A DNA stretch of 64,000 nucleotides from Paraglaciecola mesophila (GTDB lineage: Bacteria > Pseudomonadota > Gammaproteobacteria > Enterobacterales > Alteromonadaceae). Location: positions 3,471,001 to 3,535,000 of the forward strand of contig NZ_CP047656.1 of the NCBI RefSeq assembly GCF_009906955.1, read 5' to 3'. A program made the position numbers and the translations under genes. Shown piece after piece: positions 1-8,858 of this stretch; within the stretch, counting starts at the first letter, position 1; the number at the start of each line of letters is the position of its first letter. Under the pieces are notes generated by a model. The model was not told the DNA's origin. It worked only from the letters and a program-made list of their open reading frames with translations, and ran no database searches.

Positions 1-196
1 CCATTATGCCACCAATTACACCCCCTACAGGGCCGCCAACTGCGCTACCAAGCAGTGCGCCTGAGCCAAAACCGACGAGGTCATTTTGGGTGGTAGAGTG
101 AGAGGATGTTTTCTTTGGCGTTGCAGCATTAGCCATTGGTGTAAAAGCGTGACTGAGAATCAATGATAGGGTAAGTGCAATAGCGCTATATTTCAT
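1..196 (-). CDS. pdsO: Glycine-zipper exported protein, 3' part outside window (PdsO-like candidate)
   Basis: Only the first 65 codons are in the window. The protein starts with a clear Sec signal peptide (hydrophobic residues about 4-17, probable cleavage after ANA at residue 24), then a short Ser/Thr/Lys linker, then a glycine-zipper stretch (GFGSGALLGSAVGGPVGG, residues 42-59) that continues past the window edge. An AAGGA ribosome binding site lies 6 nt before the ATG. It is divergent from a response regulator and kinase that look like the PdsR/PdsS pair of the proteobacterial dedicated sortase system. In that system an OmpA-family protein with this kind of N-terminus (PdsO) is a standard member. 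The pdsO identity is therefore inferred from context; the OmpA domain itself is not visible. Confidence 0.6.
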   Translation of the reverse strand, partial: MKYSAIALTLSLILSHAFTPMANAATPKKTSSHSTTQNDLVGFGSGALLGSAVGGPVGGVIGGIM

Positions 197-390
197 TATG
201 GTTCCTTAACGGTATCAGGGAGTTAATGTTTTTGGATCAGGCTTAGTACACACTCGCTTTGAGGCAAATTAACGACTGAAAAGTGGCAATCTTTGGGGCA
301 ATTGTGGCGAAAAAATGGAATTTCTTTTTGTGCGTCAAAAAAGCAGAATTTTAGGATATAGTGGCGTCACGAAATAATATGAGAGTAGTT

Positions 391-1092
391 ATGTCTCAAC
401 GTATTGCGCTGGTAGAAGATGATCTCGCTATTCGGGAAAACTACGCAGCAGCCCTTAAAAAACAAGGCTATGAAGTAATCTGTTACGCCAATCGCCGTGA
501 AGCTGAGCAAGGTTTTGTCCAGCGCTTGCCCGACTTGGCGATTATTGATATTGGCTTACAAGATGAAATAGATGGCGGCTTTATGGTTTGCCAGCAATTG
601 CGCAGTTTATCTAAAACCTTACCGATTATTTTCTTTACTGCCAGAGATAATGACTACGACACTATTTGTGGTTTACGCATGGGGGCTGATGATTACTTGA
701 CAAAAGACATTAGTTTGCCCCATTTGTTAGCGCGTATTGCCGCCTTGTTTCGTCGAGTGGCCTTGTTAAATCAACCACAGTTATCCGAAGATGTCATACA
801 AACAGGTGCGCTGAGTATTGATAGCAAGCGAATGACCGTGAGTTGGCAACAGCAAGACATTGAGCTGACAGTGACCGAGTTTTGGATGTTGCATGCGATT
901 GCTAAATACGCAGGGCACGTAAAGAGTCGTCAACAACTGATGGACGAATCCAAAATGGTGGTGGATGACAGCACCATCACTTCTCATATCAAACGTATCC
1001 GCAAAAAATTTCAGCAAGTCGATAGCCAATTTGACCGTATTGAAACGGTCTATGGAATGGGATATCGCTGGAAAAACGGAACAATTCACTAA
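391..1092 (+). CDS. pdsR: OmpR-type response regulator of the dedicated sortase system (PdsR-like)
   Basis: DNA-binding response regulator of 233 residues. The receiver domain has the acidic pair near D10/D11, phosphoacceptor D53 (IIDIG) and the conserved Lys in DYLTKD. It is followed by an OmpR/PhoB winged helix (about residues 130-230, ending ETVYGMGYRWK). I chose the ATG at 391 (GAGAG five bases upstream) because the receiver fold begins at once (MSQRIALVEDD). A GTG at 361, with AGGA four bases upstream, would add ten residues and cannot be excluded. The sensor kinase gene starts 6 bp downstream, so the two form an operon. The family call (marine sortase response regulator, TIGR03787 type) rests on the partner kinase architecture and the divergent glycine-zipper gene. 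Confidence 0.85.
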   Translation: MSQRIALVEDDLAIRENYAAALKKQGYEVICYANRREAEQGFVQRLPDLAIIDIGLQDEIDGGFMVCQQLRSLSKTLPIIFFTARDNDYDTICGLRMGADDYLTKDISLPHLLARIAALFRRVALLNQPQLSEDVIQTGALSIDSKRMTVSWQQQDIELTVTEFWMLHAIAKYAGHVKSRQQLMDESKMVVDDSTITSHIKRIRKKFQQVDSQFDRIETVYGMGYRWKNGTIH

Positions 1093-1098
1093 TTTTTT

Positions 1099-3327
1099 AT
1101 GAGCCGTCCTGTCAGTCAACCTATAAATCAACAAACCAGCCATGAGCCAAATAAGCAGCGGTTTCATCTTCGCTTTGGTATTCGCTTAAAGCTTCTGGCT
1201 TTATCTTTGTTTTTGTTTGCTATCCCTTGGCTTGGTTATCAATACGTATGGGAGCTGGAAAGTTACCTGCGCATTGGGCAAGAGCAAACCATGGTTGGCA
1301 CAGCGCGAGCGGTTGCTACAGCTTTACACGAACGGCCATCTCTGTTTGACACCCAAAGCGCGTATTTAACCGATGTTAAACCCGGCACCGACTTATACGC
1401 ACACAAAATACACGACCCTATTCGTTTAGATGGCAAGTTAGATGACTGGCAGGATTATCAACATTTAAGCCTTGAGTATGGGCAAGACCATTTGCTTGAT
1501 TACCATGATGACTATCAGGCGAGTAGTTTTCACTTTCGGCATATGGTGGGGCAGTTTGGCGAGTATCTGTATGCCATGTTTGAAGTCACTGATGAAAATG
1601 TTTTATTTAGGGGGAAAAACAGCCTGAGGGTTGACCGCAATGACTATCTGCAAATAGCCATGAGCGACCAAAATGGTCGTTTTCAGCGTTATGTTGTGGC
1701 GCCGCAAGAAGCAGGTTGGGTCAATGCCTATTTATTAGCCGAGCCGGTTGACTCTATGCGCCCAGTTTCTCTTGAAACACAAATTCAAGGCCGCTGGTTA
1801 AACACGGCTAAAGGCTACAATATCGAGCTGCGTTTCCCTTTAGCAATGATAAGCAGCAAAATTGCGTTCGCTATTACCGATGTAGATGATCCGCAAAGTC
1901 GGCAAATGCGTTATCGAATAGGTACGGCAAACCCAAATAAAAGCGATGCCCTAGGCACTGTGCTGGTGCCATCGCCGGAAATCGAAAATATCATCAAGGG
2001 CTTAAAGTATTCGAATGCTAGGGTGTGGGTCATTGATAAACACAAGCGAGTATTAGCTCGCTCGGGCAATATCCATAAATCTGTCGGATTAAGTAGCAGC
2101 GCTTATTCATCAACCCAGGGCCTTAAAAAAAGCTGGTGGCAACGTATCGAGCAAGAATGGTTATTGCCCATATATTATCAAATATTAACTAAGCCCCCTG
2201 CCGATTTTATTGATGACTTACAAGATGCCTACGCGCTGCAAGGCCAAGATATTAATCAAGCGCTTACTGGCACGCCTGCTTCTTTGTGGCGCTTGAGCCC
2301 TGACAACAAAGCGGTGATCCTCTCGGCTGCGCATCCTATTTTTATTGATGAAAAGGTGATGGGCGCCGTGGTGGTTGAGCAAACCACAAATGGGATCCGC
2401 ACCTTGCGAAATCGTGCTTTGGAAAAACTGTTTCATGTGATCTTAGCGGTTATGGGGCTGGGTACTCTGGCGTTGTTCCTATTTGCTTCGCGCATGTCAT
2501 TTCGTATACGTAAACTTAGAAATCAAACTGAGGCTGCTATCGACAGTCACGGAAAAATCATTGGTAGCATTGCCAATGTAAACGCGCGAGATGAGATAGG
2601 TGATCTAGCCAATACGTTTAACTTAGTACTGGGCAGGCTAGGGCAGTACAACGCGTATTTGCAGAATATGTCGTCGCGGTTATCTCATGAGTTGCGCACG
2701 CCCGTGGCCATTGTTAAATCATCCTTAGAAAACCTCCAACTTAGCCAGCATACAAATGAAGATGCCCAGTACATCGAACGTGCGCAAATGGGCATCAAAC
2801 GCTTGAGCAGTATTTTAAATAACATGAGCGAAGCCACCCGTTTAGAGCAAGCAGTGCAAAGTGATGAGCGCGAAGAGTTTGATGTAAATGCTTTGCTCAG
2901 TGGGTATGTAGAAGGGTATCGAATGACGTACCCCAGCCATCACTTTTCGTATAGCAATGAAACTGGGGTGACTTTATTGCTTGGTTCGGGGGATTTATTC
3001 GGCCAAATGCTAGATAAAATTGTCGCCAATGCCCTTGAGTTTAGCCCGCAAGGTTCAATGATAGCGGTGCAATTAACCCAACGTGGTTCCAAGCATGTGC
3101 TAAATATTGACAACAAAGGCCCCGCATTGCCTAAACATATGCAAGGTAAGCTATTCGACTCTATGGTATCGGTTCGTCCTGAGCATGCTACGTCTGAACC
3201 TCATTTAGGCCTAGGGTTACATATTGCCAAAGTCATAGCGCAATTTCACAACGCTGAAATTCAAATTGAAAATCAGCTCTCAGATTCTAGCCAGCCTATT
3301 GGTGTGCGTGTATCTCTCATTTTTTAG
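1099..3327 (+). CDS. pdsS: Sortase-system membrane histidine kinase with CBM9-like sensor (PdsS-like)
   Basis: Inner-membrane histidine kinase of 742 residues. A first membrane helix (about 31-52) is followed by a very large periplasmic part (about 55-440) that includes a CBM9/DOMON-like beta domain opened by LDGKLDDW. A second helix lies at about 444-463, then a HAMP-like linker (NARDEIGDLANTF), a HisKA box (LSHELRTPVA, His near 530) and an HATPase domain ending with GLGLHIAKVIA. It is encoded 6 bp after the response regulator. The combination of this oversized sugar-binding-like sensor and its gene context matches the dedicated sortase histidine kinase family (TIGR03785) as I know it. The sensed ligand is unknown. 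The sortase and its target gene would be expected beyond the left edge. Confidence 0.82.
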   Translation: MSRPVSQPINQQTSHEPNKQRFHLRFGIRLKLLALSLFLFAIPWLGYQYVWELESYLRIGQEQTMVGTARAVATALHERPSLFDTQSAYLTDVKPGTDLYAHKIHDPIRLDGKLDDWQDYQHLSLEYGQDHLLDYHDDYQASSFHFRHMVGQFGEYLYAMFEVTDENVLFRGKNSLRVDRNDYLQIAMSDQNGRFQRYVVAPQEAGWVNAYLLAEPVDSMRPVSLETQIQGRWLNTAKGYNIELRFPLAMISSKIAFAITDVDDPQSRQMRYRIGTANPNKSDALGTVLVPSPEIENIIKGLKYSNARVWVIDKHKRVLARSGNIHKSVGLSSSAYSSTQGLKKSWWQRIEQEWLLPIYYQILTKPPADFIDDLQDAYALQGQDINQALTGTPASLWRLSPDNKAVILSAAHPIFIDEKVMGAVVVEQTTNGIRTLRNRALEKLFHVILAVMGLGTLALFLFASRMSFRIRKLRNQTEAAIDSHGKIIGSIANVNARDEIGDLANTFNLVLGRLGQYNAYLQNMSSRLSHELRTPVAIVKSSLENLQLSQHTNEDAQYIERAQMGIKRLSSILNNMSEATRLEQAVQSDEREEFDVNALLSGYVEGYRMTYPSHHFSYSNETGVTLLLGSGDLFGQMLDKIVANALEFSPQGSMIAVQLTQRGSKHVLNIDNKGPALPKHMQGKLFDSMVSVRPEHATSEPHLGLGLHIAKVIAQFHNAEIQIENQLSDSSQPIGVRVSLIF

Positions 3328-3341
3328 GTATGACAAAGCAT

Positions 3342-3905
3342 CTATTTGGGGTTAACTGGATACAGCTCGGGGTGTAAAAACGGTGCCATTGCCAGCACCA
3401 TTGCATGGGTGTAATTGCCTTCTCGCGTCGCATTGCCGTTGGTCAGTAACCCTATTGCCCCTCCTTTTTGCTTGACGTTTTTGGTGTTAAACAACTTGTC
3501 CATTAACGGGCCAAGTTCTTCGCCATTCGCTAACGCTTGATAAACAGATTCTGGGATGGGCATAATCGCCCCGCGGCCAATAGATTTGCGTTCATGATTG
3601 GCAATGACTATGTAGGCAAAGGTTGCGGGCCCATATTCAAATTTATCTACGCCCCCTTCCATCGCGACATAAAAATCTGCTTTAGCATTCGCCTGACAAT
3701 ACCTAACGCGATTCATCGCACCAATACGGGTTTCCTCGCTGGTCATGGGCTGTTCAGCCACTCCTGATGGGGCGTGCATACCTTCACACGTTATTTGATG
3801 GTCAGGGTAAAGCATACTGATAGCGTTTTTCGCTGCGTTTACTTTAACCGGATTTTTGGAGCCTACGACAACGTGAAGCGCGGCAGGTGATAAAGAATGA
3901 GACAA
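3342..3905 (-). CDS. yjjX: Inosine/xanthosine triphosphatase YjjX
   Basis: Non-canonical purine NTP phosphatase that removes ITP and XTP from the nucleotide pool. The start VVVGSKNPVKVNAAKNA and the motifs AMEGGVD and KGGAIGLLTNG are typical of the YjjX/NTPase family, whose usual length is about 170-180 residues. The reading frame is open upstream to 3941, but the only good ribosome binding site (AAGGAG, six bases away) points to a TTG codon at 3905, giving 187 residues. No ATG exists at the N-terminus in this frame. It converges on the sensor kinase gene, with 14 bp between the stop codons. Confidence 0.9.
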   Translation of the reverse strand: MSHSLSPAALHVVVGSKNPVKVNAAKNAISMLYPDHQITCEGMHAPSGVAEQPMTSEETRIGAMNRVRYCQANAKADFYVAMEGGVDKFEYGPATFAYIVIANHERKSIGRGAIMPIPESVYQALANGEELGPLMDKLFNTKNVKQKGGAIGLLTNGNATREGNYTHAMVLAMAPFLHPELYPVNPK

Positions 3906-4165
3906 AATTAGCTCCTTTACAGCCAATGCAGTAATGCACAAATGAAGCAGGGTAACACAGTAAAATGTTTGAAGGTTCTACGCTGGGTTTAAAAAGCTCG
4001 CCCCGCGCTTTGGGTATTTAGCGACAGTATTTGCTTTGTGGGCCATACAAATCGAAGTTATATCAATTTTTTTGGCACAACTATTTATAACTAAAAGTTC
4101 GTATCAATGGCTATGCTCGTTATCCTGTTCAAGTGTAAGAAAGCGTCTAAAGAGCAACAAGGGTT

Positions 4166-4930
4166 ATGAAGTTACATCATTTACAGGGTTATATTCAGTC
4201 AATTTATCTGGTGGAGTATCCAGATAGACTCATGCTGCTAGATGGTTGTACCCGAGCGGATGTAGACACGCTGCGTCATTTTATTACGCAAGAACTTAAG
4301 CGTCCCTTTAGTGACTTGAAAGTAGTAATGGTGACGCATATGCACCCAGATCATGCTGGGGCGGCGCATCAACTAAGAAAGCTCATTGGTTGTAAAGTTA
4401 TCTCAAGCGACGTCGAGCACTCTTGGTACAAAGGGTTTTCAGGTTGGTTGATGTACTTAACGGATTTGGGGCTAGCACGCTGGGTAGCTAAGCGGTTAGG
4501 GCGCGAGCGTAAAAGTATGTGGTACGCCAAAACGTTGAAACCGGATATCACGCTGGTAGATAAGCAAACGATCCCCGGGTTTGATGAATGGTGTGTGTTT
4601 GAGACGCCAGGACACACCGACCGTGACTTGTCGATAATGCATATGCCAAGTCAACGCATGTACGTGGCTGATCTGGTGGTAAAAGTGAAAAGTCGATTTA
4701 TTCCGCCGTTTCCGGTGTTCTTTCCTAAGGTTTACGGGAGGTCAATCGACAAGCTTATGGCCATTCGGCCGCAATCAATATTGTTGGCTCACGGTGGTGA
4801 AGTGCAATTAAATGATGAGGATTACGCGTATTTACGTGCGAGCGTACCTAAAGGGCCGCAAACGCCTTGGCGCGTAGTTAAAGCGAAAAGTCGGCGCGCG
4901 TTAGGCCTGAAAAAACGGGTATGGAAATAA
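4166..4930 (+). CDS. Metallo-beta-lactamase-fold hydrolase
   Basis: Protein of 254 residues with the MBL-fold metal motif THMHPDHAG at residues 57-65, a second His in FETPGHTDRD (about 150), a bridging Asp in YVADLVV (about 170) and a C-terminal His in LAHGGE (about 212). This is the full ligand set of a two-metal hydrolase. It has no signal peptide, so it is probably cytoplasmic. A stretch between about 85 and 115 (GWLMYLTDLGLARWVAKRLG) is hydrophobic/amphipathic and may be an insert covering the active site. Substrate cannot be told from sequence; thioesterase/glyoxalase-like roles are typical of the family. It lies upstream of the MetR-like regulator on the same strand but is probably a separate unit, because a regulatory box intervenes. 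Confidence 0.85.
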   Translation: MKLHHLQGYIQSIYLVEYPDRLMLLDGCTRADVDTLRHFITQELKRPFSDLKVVMVTHMHPDHAGAAHQLRKLIGCKVISSDVEHSWYKGFSGWLMYLTDLGLARWVAKRLGRERKSMWYAKTLKPDITLVDKQTIPGFDEWCVFETPGHTDRDLSIMHMPSQRMYVADLVVKVKSRFIPPFPVFFPKVYGRSIDKLMAIRPQSILLAHGGEVQLNDEDYAYLRASVPKGPQTPWRVVKAKSRRALGLKKRVWK

Positions 4931-4986
4931 AAGGCGTACTCAGCTCTGCTAACTAGTCGCAATAATGGTATATTTTCCATATTGCA

Positions 4987-4999
4987 TGAATTTTTTTCA
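4987..4999 (+). promoter_or_regulatory. MetR-type operator, TGAA-N5-TTCA
   Basis: The 13 bases match the published MetR consensus TGAA-N5-TTCA exactly (spacer TTTTT). The site ends 13 bp before the start codon of a MetR-like regulator, so negative autoregulation is the natural reading. The T-rich spacer means a chance match in AT-rich DNA is possible. Confidence 0.6.
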
Positions 5000-5012
5000 T
5001 AGGTTTGCTGTT

Positions 5013-5906
5013 ATGTTAGAGCGTCATCATTTAGCCATCATTCACGCTGTGGATAAACACGGAACCCTAACCGAAGCGGCCAATGCTTTGCATTTAACCC
5101 AATCAGCCTTGAGCCATGGGATCAAAAAGCTAGAAGTGCATTTAGGTGCTCCAGTATGGCAAAAAGACGGTCGCCGACTACGTTTAACGCAAGCCGGGCA
5201 AGGGTTGTTAAATTTAGCCAACCGAGTGTTACCTCAATTTGAACATAGCGAACAGGTGATCCAGCAAATTGCCCAAGGTCTGCGTGGTTCGTTACGCATC
5301 GGTATGGAATGCCACCCATGTTATCAGTGGCTGTTAAAGGTGGTGTCACCTTTTCTGCAACGTTTTCCCGATGTGGATGTTGACGTACGCCAAGCGTTTC
5401 AGTTCGGCGGTTTAGGGGCACTACTAGGCTATGACATTGATATGTTAATCACGCCCGATCCGCTTTTTCAAAAAGGCTTAGAGTATTTACCCGTGTTTGA
5501 ATATGAACATGTGCTTGTGGTGCCAACGTCTCATTTTGTCGCAGAAAAAGCCTTTGTTCAGCCTCAAGACCTAAGTCATGACGTATTGATAACCTACCCC
5601 GTTGAGAGCAGTCGTTTAGATGTATTCAGCCAATTTTTAACGCCTGCTGGTGCAAGCGTTAGACGTCATCGCACGATTGAAACCACTGAAATTATGCTGC
5701 AAATGGTGAGTGCTGGGCGTGGCGTAGCTGCATTGCCCAAATGGCTGGTAGAGCAGCATCAAAAAGACTTGGCGATAGTACCGGTTCGTTTAGGGAAGTC
5801 TGGCATATTCAAAAACATTCATCTTGGCTTCAGGGCTGGAGAAACACGCCCTGAATATCAAAACGCTTTTATTGATCTGGCGAAACAGACTGATCATCTT
5901 ATGTAG
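5013..5906 (+). CDS. metR: LysR-family regulator, MetR-like
   Basis: LysR-type activator of 297 residues. An N-terminal winged helix (LTEAANALHLTQSALSHGIK, about 16-35) precedes a substrate-binding-like effector domain. Several stretches are near-identical to enterobacterial MetR: IGMECHPCYQWL, TYPVESSRLDVFSQFL, and QMVSAGRGVAALPKWLVE. MetR activates metE/metH and uses homocysteine as co-effector. I chose the ATG at 5013 because MLERHHLAIIHAV aligns with the family N-terminus; the frame is open to 4965 but that extension has no support. A TGAA-N5-TTCA box directly precedes it. No methionine synthase gene is adjacent, unlike the divergent metE-metR arrangement of enterics, so its target is outside the window. 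Confidence 0.85.
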   Translation: MLERHHLAIIHAVDKHGTLTEAANALHLTQSALSHGIKKLEVHLGAPVWQKDGRRLRLTQAGQGLLNLANRVLPQFEHSEQVIQQIAQGLRGSLRIGMECHPCYQWLLKVVSPFLQRFPDVDVDVRQAFQFGGLGALLGYDIDMLITPDPLFQKGLEYLPVFEYEHVLVVPTSHFVAEKAFVQPQDLSHDVLITYPVESSRLDVFSQFLTPAGASVRRHRTIETTEIMLQMVSAGRGVAALPKWLVEQHQKDLAIVPVRLGKSGIFKNIHLGFRAGETRPEYQNAFIDLAKQTDHLM

Positions 5907-5911
5907 TCAGG

Positions 5912-8434
5912 TTACAGCTTCGTTTGCTCGGTTAGCGTTAAAATACACTTAACGATTTTATCTCGATCGTAAGGTTTGCCTAAGTGTTCGTTCATACCTT
6001 GTTGTAGGTAGTGGATTTTGTCATGCTCAAAAATATTGGCGGTTAGTGCAACCACAGGTAAATCAGGCATCGCTAATTCAGTGCGAATGTGTTTAAGCGC
6101 CGTTAATCCATCCATAACAGGCATATTGATATCCATAAGCACGATATCAACATGTTGTGCACGCTTAAGCTCGTCAATGCAGTGTTGCCCGTCATTTGCT
6201 GGGATAACCGTTGCACCTTCAGCGCTGAGTAGCTCACAGATGATCTCTTGATTAATCATATTGTCTTCGGCCACTAAAACCACTAAGCCATTTAATCTGG
6301 GCTGGCTTTCTTCTATAAGTGAAATAGATGCAGGCGCAGGCCCTTCGAGGATGTGAAACAACTCCTCATTACGACAAGGCTTGCTAAGAATACGCTCTAT
6401 CGGGAAGTGCTGGCTCATTCGAGTAATGCTGCTTGCTTCGTAGGCAGTCAAAATCAGTATTCGACTGGTTATCTTGTTGTCAGACTGTTGTAGACGAGTC
6501 AAAAATGCCAAGCCGCCAATTTGTGGCATAACCCAGTCCAATAAAATAACGTCAGGTTGCTCACCGTCTAATAAAGCATCTAACGCATCACTGGCAAATT
6601 GATAAGCTTGAACGTCAGCCCCCATGCTGGTCAATGCATGTTCCAACATAGTGAGCGAAATTGGATTGTCGTCAATGACTACGATGCGTTGAGGTTTAGA
6701 TAGCAACTTAGGTTGCTCGGGTTCAGTGATAATCAGGTTATTAAGTTCTAAATTGATGTGTGCAGTAAAACAGCTTCCTATTCCCAACTGACTACTGACA
6801 GAGATTTCTCCGCCCATTAGTTTGCATAGCGCCTGACTAATAGACAGAGCTAAACCACCATTGACATTTTTATTTCGCTCCAGTGGCTGGCTTTGCTTGA
6901 ATAACTTGGTGATGTCTTCTTGGGCAAATCCTGTGCCTGTATCGCTGACCATAAAGCGCAATCGATAATCACTGTCTGGAGAAGAAGCAGTTTGCTCTGT
7001 ATCAGCGTTAAGTACTAAATGAACATGTCCGCTGGTGGTATGTTCAATCGCATTCGCGCATAAATTAAGTAAAATTTCTTTTATGCGACGACTGTCACCA
7101 ATCAAGTCGCAGTGCACGGTATGCGGTACTGTAATGTTAAAAGAAAGCCCTTTGTCTTGGGCTTCTTTAGAAAGCATCGCATATAAGCCATCAACGATTT
7201 CATGTAGCGAAAATGGATGTTCTTGAAGTCTTAACTCACCGGACTCTAGCAGGGCGTAGTCTGATAAGTCGACCAATACCCCGTTTAAATGTTGAGCAGA
7301 CATCTGGATTTTGCGCAGGTAATCCTGTTGTTTGAGTGTCAGTTCAGTTTGCATACATAAGTCGGTCATTCCAATTATACCGTTGACAGGTGTACGGATT
7401 TGATGACTCAGGGTTGTCATAAATTGGGTTTTACCACTTAATGCATGCTTGGCTGTTTGATTGCTTTCTTGTAGGGCACTTTGAGCTTGCTGCAATTCGC
7501 TTTCGAGTTGTTTGGCGTTATTATTTTCTTGTAAATAGCGTAAATAAAGAGCCCGGTGTTGCATAAGGCCGTAGCGCAAAAGCAAACTCACAAAAAGGCA
7601 GCCAATCAGTGCCATACTCAAATAGATATATTGAATTAATGGAATCGACTTAAAATGGTTACTAGCAGGATAAACCCATAGATGCCATTTGTGCCCATGT
7701 ATGTTTAACGGCACATTAACGCTTGTAATATCCTGATGCTCAAGGCTGACATTCGGTAAATCAGCCAGCATTTTATTATCAGGAAAGGCAAAAGGGTGGC
7801 GTTCGTGATCGGCCAGCACATAAGCATACTGCGTGCGATTGAGCTCATGCGTCAAGGCTTGAGTTAAGGATGCAATACGATGCACTGAAATGATAAAGCC
7901 AAAGTCGCTATTTTGAGGACGTGCGGCCACGGGGTGCACGATAACAAAAAGCGGGTGAGTGTTTTGGGTTATTTGTGGGTCTAAAATAGGAGATACTACG
8001 ACATCATTTTGCTTCTCGGCTCGTGCGATAAATGGCTGAATGTAAGCGTCTAACTCCGTCTCTAGCTCAACTAAACCCTGCATGGGGGAAAAATGAATAG
8101 GTGATACAAGGCCATTGCTTTTTACCCAAAACAGCTCAGCTACGTCTTGGGGATTTGGATAGACCAATTGAATAAATTGATTTAATTGAGAGGTACTTAT
8201 CTGAGGGTTTGATTGAATAGCCTTTGCAAGCTTATTATTGCGCTCCATTGTTTGTTGCAACGCCAAGTCGTAACGGGCAACGAAATGTTGCATGCTTTGT
8301 TGGGCATGACTGGCCGCTTGGCTACGATAAGTAGACACGCCCTGATTAAATAACAAAAGCGCGACAAGACTACCGAGCACAAAAGTCACTAAAAAAACGA
8401 CATTGGCCATTTTACCACTAGCAAGATACTTCAT
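5912..8434 (-). CDS. Hybrid sensor histidine kinase with two receiver domains
   Basis: Membrane hybrid kinase of 840 residues. Helix 1 is at about 10-30 (NVVFLVTFVLGSLVALLLF), followed by a periplasmic sensor of roughly 220 residues without a motif I recognise (possibly CHASE/Cache-like), then helix 2 at about 265-288. A coiled linker leads to HisKA (TLSHQIRTPVNG, His 344), an HATPase domain (DTGTGFAQED), receiver 1 (about 587-700, VILLDWVMPQIGG) and receiver 2 (about 720-835, IVLMDINMPVMDG). This is a BarA/ArcB-like layout but without an Hpt domain, so phosphate must pass to a separate Hpt protein. It is an orphan: no cognate regulator is adjacent. It converges on the MetR-like gene with 5 bp between stop codons. 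Confidence 0.92.
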   Translation of the reverse strand: MKYLASGKMANVVFLVTFVLGSLVALLLFNQGVSTYRSQAASHAQQSMQHFVARYDLALQQTMERNNKLAKAIQSNPQISTSQLNQFIQLVYPNPQDVAELFWVKSNGLVSPIHFSPMQGLVELETELDAYIQPFIARAEKQNDVVVSPILDPQITQNTHPLFVIVHPVAARPQNSDFGFIISVHRIASLTQALTHELNRTQYAYVLADHERHPFAFPDNKMLADLPNVSLEHQDITSVNVPLNIHGHKWHLWVYPASNHFKSIPLIQYIYLSMALIGCLFVSLLLRYGLMQHRALYLRYLQENNNAKQLESELQQAQSALQESNQTAKHALSGKTQFMTTLSHQIRTPVNGIIGMTDLCMQTELTLKQQDYLRKIQMSAQHLNGVLVDLSDYALLESGELRLQEHPFSLHEIVDGLYAMLSKEAQDKGLSFNITVPHTVHCDLIGDSRRIKEILLNLCANAIEHTTSGHVHLVLNADTEQTASSPDSDYRLRFMVSDTGTGFAQEDITKLFKQSQPLERNKNVNGGLALSISQALCKLMGGEISVSSQLGIGSCFTAHINLELNNLIITEPEQPKLLSKPQRIVVIDDNPISLTMLEHALTSMGADVQAYQFASDALDALLDGEQPDVILLDWVMPQIGGLAFLTRLQQSDNKITSRILILTAYEASSITRMSQHFPIERILSKPCRNEELFHILEGPAPASISLIEESQPRLNGLVVLVAEDNMINQEIICELLSAEGATVIPANDGQHCIDELKRAQHVDIVLMDINMPVMDGLTALKHIRTELAMPDLPVVALTANIFEHDKIHYLQQGMNEHLGKPYDRDKIVKCILTLTEQTKL

Positions 8435-8600
8435 TCCATGTCATCCATTTCAACGCTAAAGGGGTTGGTACGGGCAAGTCATTTGCCTTTTACACCAAGC
8501 TTCACCGTACTCCTCGGATGAATAAATATCAACAACTGCAAAGTTAATTAACGTAAGAAATTATGGAGGAAGAATGGATAAAGGAAGAAATATTAAGAAT

Positions 8601-8628
8601 GGCAGATATTTCGGCTGAAATATCTGCC
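8601..8628. repeat. Perfect inverted repeat, 12-bp stem, 4-nt loop
   Basis: GGCAGATATTTC is followed by the loop GGCT and then GAAATATCTGCC, a perfect 12-bp stem. No T-run follows on either strand, so a simple intrinsic terminator is unlikely. It lies about 170 bp upstream of the hybrid kinase gene start and inside a short plus-strand open frame. Confidence 0.8.
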
Positions 8629-8800
8629 ACGGATGCGACACCAAGCCAGGACCAGTGAAACTCAGTATCAAACAGGCAGGATTAATTTAATCTAAATGAG
8701 AATTGTTTTCAAGTGCATTTGTAAAGTAAATAGAAAAATCTTGCGCAATACTGGATTACGTACAAAGTTGATACCGTATTCAGTTCATTGATTAGTTAAT

Positions 8801-8844
8801 TAAAAATAAGCCACAACCTTGGCAAAGCAGGAAGGTGTGGCTTT
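8801..8844 (-). terminator. Rho-independent terminator after the DUF445 gene
   Basis: Arms AAGCCACA (8808-8815) and TGTGGCTT (8836-8843) are extended inward by CCTT/AAGG with one bulge. Read on the minus strand the stem is followed by TATTTTTA. It begins 15 bp past the DUF445 stop. Confidence 0.75.
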
Positions 8845-8858
8845 CAAAGTGCAATTTC

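Larger units (their letters stand above)
8435..8858. other. 424-bp intergenic stretch
   Basis: Holds the promoter side of the minus-strand hybrid kinase gene and the 3' side of the DUF445 gene. Visible items are a perfect 12-bp-stem hairpin at 8601-8628, a 31-codon open frame spanning it, and a terminator at 8801-8844. No longer gene was found. Confidence 0.7.
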
